This document shows, piece by piece, positions 62,444-64,000 of a stretch of DNA of 64,000 nt. Position numbers and translations under genes: made by a program. Location of the stretch: assembly GCA_031553685.1 (NCBI GenBank), contig JAVBLE010000019.1, positions 1-64,000 of the forward strand, read 5' to 3'. The notes below the pieces were generated by a model that searched no databases, was not told where the DNA came from, and worked only from the letters and a program-made list of their open reading frames with translations. This DNA comes from JAFGVL01 sp031553685 (lineage in GTDB: Bacteria; Bacteroidota; Bacteroidia; Bacteroidales; Paludibacteraceae). How positions within the stretch are numbered: position 1 is the stretch's first letter; each line of letters begins with the position of its first letter.

Positions 62444-62671
62444 TTAATACCCCAATTTAGCCTCCATGGCTTCGGGCGTTACTCCAAGATCTTTCATGAA
62501 GTAGTGCGCGTCGCAGTAGATATCATAAATAATATCAAGGACAGCCTCTTTATCCTCTTTCTTTATGGCGTCTTTCAGTTTTAGCATGTCAGCTTCCATA
62601 TCGCAGGCAACGCTCATTGGGGTAGTGTTTTTTGTTTTCCATTGAACCCAATAATTCATATTCGCATTCAT
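62444..62671 (-). CDS. small phage protein of unknown function
   Basis: 75-residue helical protein (DMEADMLKLKDAIKKEDKEAVLDIIYDIYCDAHYFMKDLGVTPEAMEAKLGY). No known motif recognised. It is 64 bp downstream of the coiled-coil gene on the same strand, with a terminator between, so it may be independently expressed. Confidence 0.55.
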   Translation of the reverse strand: MNANMNYWVQWKTKNTTPMSVACDMEADMLKLKDAIKKEDKEAVLDIIYDIYCDAHYFMKDLGVTPEAMEAKLGY

Positions 62672-62691
62672 ATCATTTTAATTTTTAAATA

Positions 62692-62724
62692 AACAAAAGA
62701 GTAGGATGTTTCTACTCTTTTGTT
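62692..62724 (-). terminator. terminator of the glycine-rich coiled-coil gene
   Basis: Perfect 13-bp stem AACAAAAGAGTAG / CTACTCTTTTGTT with a 7-nt loop, 12 bp beyond the stop at 62736 on the reverse strand. Confidence 0.75.
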
Positions 62725-62735
62725 TTGGTTTTTAC

Positions 62736-63440
62736 TTACGCCTTTGTTTGAGCGCCGGCAAGAACTGAGTTCATTGCAGATTGAATTTGTTGAGAGAAAG
62801 AATTTCCAATAGCAACAATAGTGTTATTGCTTTCTTCTTTTCTTTCGGCACACAAGGCGCGTTCCTTCCATCGTTCGGTTTCCTTGTCTTTCAAATAGTT
62901 CAAGGTTTCGTCTTTCGCACATTCAATTTTTTGAATAATGCGACACTCCGCACGCTCCAAATTCAATTGTGTTTCGTTGTGTTTTTTCTCGTTTTCATAA
63001 CGAAGATCTGAAATCTCTTTTCGCATAAATTCATGCCGCAAATGGTCTTTTTCTTCTTTGTGCTCAAAGCGATTCAAGAAATAATCTTTTTCTTCTTGCG
63101 ATTTGTCCGAAACATGCGATTTTAAATCACAAATTTGGTCTTTTGCAGATTGAATAAGACTTTGCGTTTTTTCCACAGAACAATGAATTGTTTGTGCAAG
63201 TTCTTTGACGCAATCCACTTTGCCATCAATAGCACCAATAGCCAAATCCAAAGCTCTTTGATTTGCACCAGAATCACGCCCCGTCCAGTTGCCGTTTCCA
63301 TTAATGAACCCCAATAGCAAAAGTAACTCAAAAATAGGGCTTCCGGCATTGTAACCACAATTCGCGCCATATCCAAATGGCATTCCTGCTCCGCCGATAA
63401 AAGTCGTTCCGGTGTCGGCTACACCTGATAATCCTGACAT
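62736..63440 (-). CDS. glycine-rich, coiled-coil phage protein
   Basis: 234 residues in two parts. Residues 1-65 are Gly-rich and partly hydrophobic (FIGGAGMPFGYGANCGYNAGSPIFELLLLLGFINGNGNWTG). Residues 65-205 form a long charged coiled coil (EEKDYFLNRFEHKEEKDHLRHEFMRKEISDLRYENEKKHNETQ), followed by a short Gln/Ser tail. Twelve or so Cys and Asn residues are scattered through. No enzyme motif. Oligomeric fibre or decoration protein is a guess. The operator-like region lies further upstream, beyond the next gene. Confidence 0.6.
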   Translation of the reverse strand: MSGLSGVADTGTTFIGGAGMPFGYGANCGYNAGSPIFELLLLLGFINGNGNWTGRDSGANQRALDLAIGAIDGKVDCVKELAQTIHCSVEKTQSLIQSAKDQICDLKSHVSDKSQEEKDYFLNRFEHKEEKDHLRHEFMRKEISDLRYENEKKHNETQLNLERAECRIIQKIECAKDETLNYLKDKETERWKERALCAERKEESNNTIVAIGNSFSQQIQSAMNSVLAGAQTKA

Positions 63441-63529
63441 AATGTATAAGAATTAATTTGTTTTTCGTCAATATTGACGAAACAAAACTATCCACAAATC
63501 ACAAGGAAAACCTTTTGACAATTACCTGA

Positions 63530-63847
63530 TCATGTACAATTTTCGTCCTTTCTATTTTCTTTTTCATACTTATCTCTTACCTCTTTTAGGCACATTTTAG
63601 AATACCTACTGTCAGGAGGATTAGTAATATAGTCGCCAACAGTAACACGAGTCCTATTTACTACACGCCCAATGGTTTCATATTTTACTTGGAAGAATTC
63701 GTGCGCAAGGATACAATATGTTTTCCTGCAATCAACAACATACCTGTCTTGGCTGACTGACTTAACTTCCTCTTTGCTAACTTCAAACTCATGAAGGCAC
63801 AAATCCAATAATCCCTCTAAAAGATTTGTTAATTTACTCTTTTCCAT
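63530..63847 (-). CDS. small phage protein resembling DnaA domain IV
   Basis: 105 residues when started at 63845-63847 (MEKSKLTNLL). SKEEVKSVSQDRYVVDCRKTYCILAHEFFQVKYETIGRVVNRTRVTVGDYI follows the layout of DnaA domain IV, where (R)xREVxxARxIAxYL...IGxxxxRDHxTV forms the DnaA-box helix-turn-helix. No ATPase part is present. It could bind DNA as a replication modulator or regulator. It is transcribed leftwards from a region with paired palindromes (63880-63950). Confidence 0.6.
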   Translation of the reverse strand: MEKSKLTNLLEGLLDLCLHEFEVSKEEVKSVSQDRYVVDCRKTYCILAHEFFQVKYETIGRVVNRTRVTVGDYITNPPDSRYSKMCLKEVRDKYEKENRKDENCT

Positions 63848-63879
63848 ACTATCTTTGCATTCTCTCAAAAAAATATAAA

Positions 63880-63981
63880 GGTGTCGCAACACCGACCTCA
63901 AAGCATATTATATTTTCATATAATAGCCTTCGTCGTGGTGTTGCGACACCTTTACTGTTTAGCGGGTTGAGAGCCGCTAAA
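63880..63981. promoter_or_regulatory. two operator-like palindromes and a third hairpin
   Basis: GGTGTCGCAACACC at 63880-63893 and its near-mirror GGTGTTGCGACACC at 63937-63950 are each almost palindromic and also complementary to each other, with AAA / TTT extending both arms (63877-63893 with 63937-63953). A further hairpin, TTTAGCGG / CCGCTAAA, lies at 63958-63981. They sit upstream of the reverse-strand DNA-binding gene and near the window end, and are candidate repressor sites or part of an origin. Confidence 0.5.
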
Positions 63982-64000
63982 TGGAGGCGGAGGTTTTTTT

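Larger units (their letters stand above)
44555..64000. mobile_element. tailed-phage prophage, left end at tRNA-Lys, right end outside the window
   Basis: From the tRNA 3' end the sequence carries an integrase, then a giant polyvalent protein and two internal-virion-like proteins on the reverse strand, then DUF5681-like, portal, adaptor-like and large terminase genes forward, then three reverse-strand accessory genes. This makes a temperate tailed phage, and the portal and lack of a seen long-tail module favour a podovirus. Major capsid, tail, lysis and replication genes are not in view, so the element continues to the right. No second copy of the tRNA end was seen before position 64000. Confidence 0.85.

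Noticed and set aside
44524..64000. Second copy of the tRNA-Lys 3' end marking the right prophage end
   Set aside because: I did not see one inside the window, so the right boundary is left open.

Overview
The window is chromosomal DNA of a Bacteroidota bacterium, most likely an anaerobic Bacteroidales outside the genus Bacteroides. The evidence is the repeated -7 element TAnnTTTG upstream of genes, the near absence of Shine-Dalgarno sequences, a ferredoxin-dependent 2-oxoacid oxidoreductase operon, Bacteroidota-restricted families (DUF4924-like, DUF6261-like, BspA leucine-rich repeats) and a type IX secretion sorting domain. Everything is read from sequence; no database search was run.

Layout. 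1-4.4 kb: an outer-membrane barrel protein, a malic enzyme, then a non-coding stretch with palindromic elements, a strong promoter and a tandem array of about eight 41-43 bp hairpin units in the leader of a DUF6261-like gene. 4.9-7.5 kb: a secreted papain-type peptidase and a pentapeptide-repeat lipoprotein. 7.6-10.7 kb: a four-gene 2-oxoacid:ferredoxin oxidoreductase operon with large palindromes between genes. 10.8-12.4 kb: a WYL regulator, a cluster of hairpins with compensatory changes, and a rod-like structured RNA that resembles 6S RNA. 12.4-16.5 kb: a lipoprotein, a PD-(D/E)XK-fold protein, a BspA-like protein with a T9SS tail, and a truncated gene remnant. 16.7-31.7 kb: housekeeping genes (RlmD, MgtE, universal stress protein, patatin, ValRS, LysE-type exporter, MiaA, DnaA, Rrf2 regulator). 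31.7-44.3 kb: a PLP decarboxylase, DUF4924-like gene, dTDP-rhamnose genes rfbA-rfbC-rfbD with a fic gene between C and D, a sugar nucleotidyltransferase, AspRS, GtrA/glycosyltransferase, FabD, a HepT/MntA toxin-antitoxin pair and an aminotransferase.

From 44.5 kb to the window end lies a prophage integrated beside tRNA-Lys(CTT). It holds a tyrosine integrase, a 3125-residue polyvalent protein (zinc-peptidase motif, kinase-like domain, two ADP-ribosyltransferase-like segments, C-terminal membrane-associated part), two probable internal virion proteins, a DUF5681-like small protein, portal, a probable adaptor and the large terminase. Reverse-strand accessory genes follow, among them a small protein resembling DnaA domain IV, with paired operator-like palindromes upstream. 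The right end of the prophage is outside the window.

The most interesting items are the transcribed hairpin array with its unknown downstream gene, the giant multi-effector phage protein, the 6S-like RNA, the hairpins upstream of the WYL gene, the candidate mgtE leader switch, and palindromic DNA lodged in frame inside valS.
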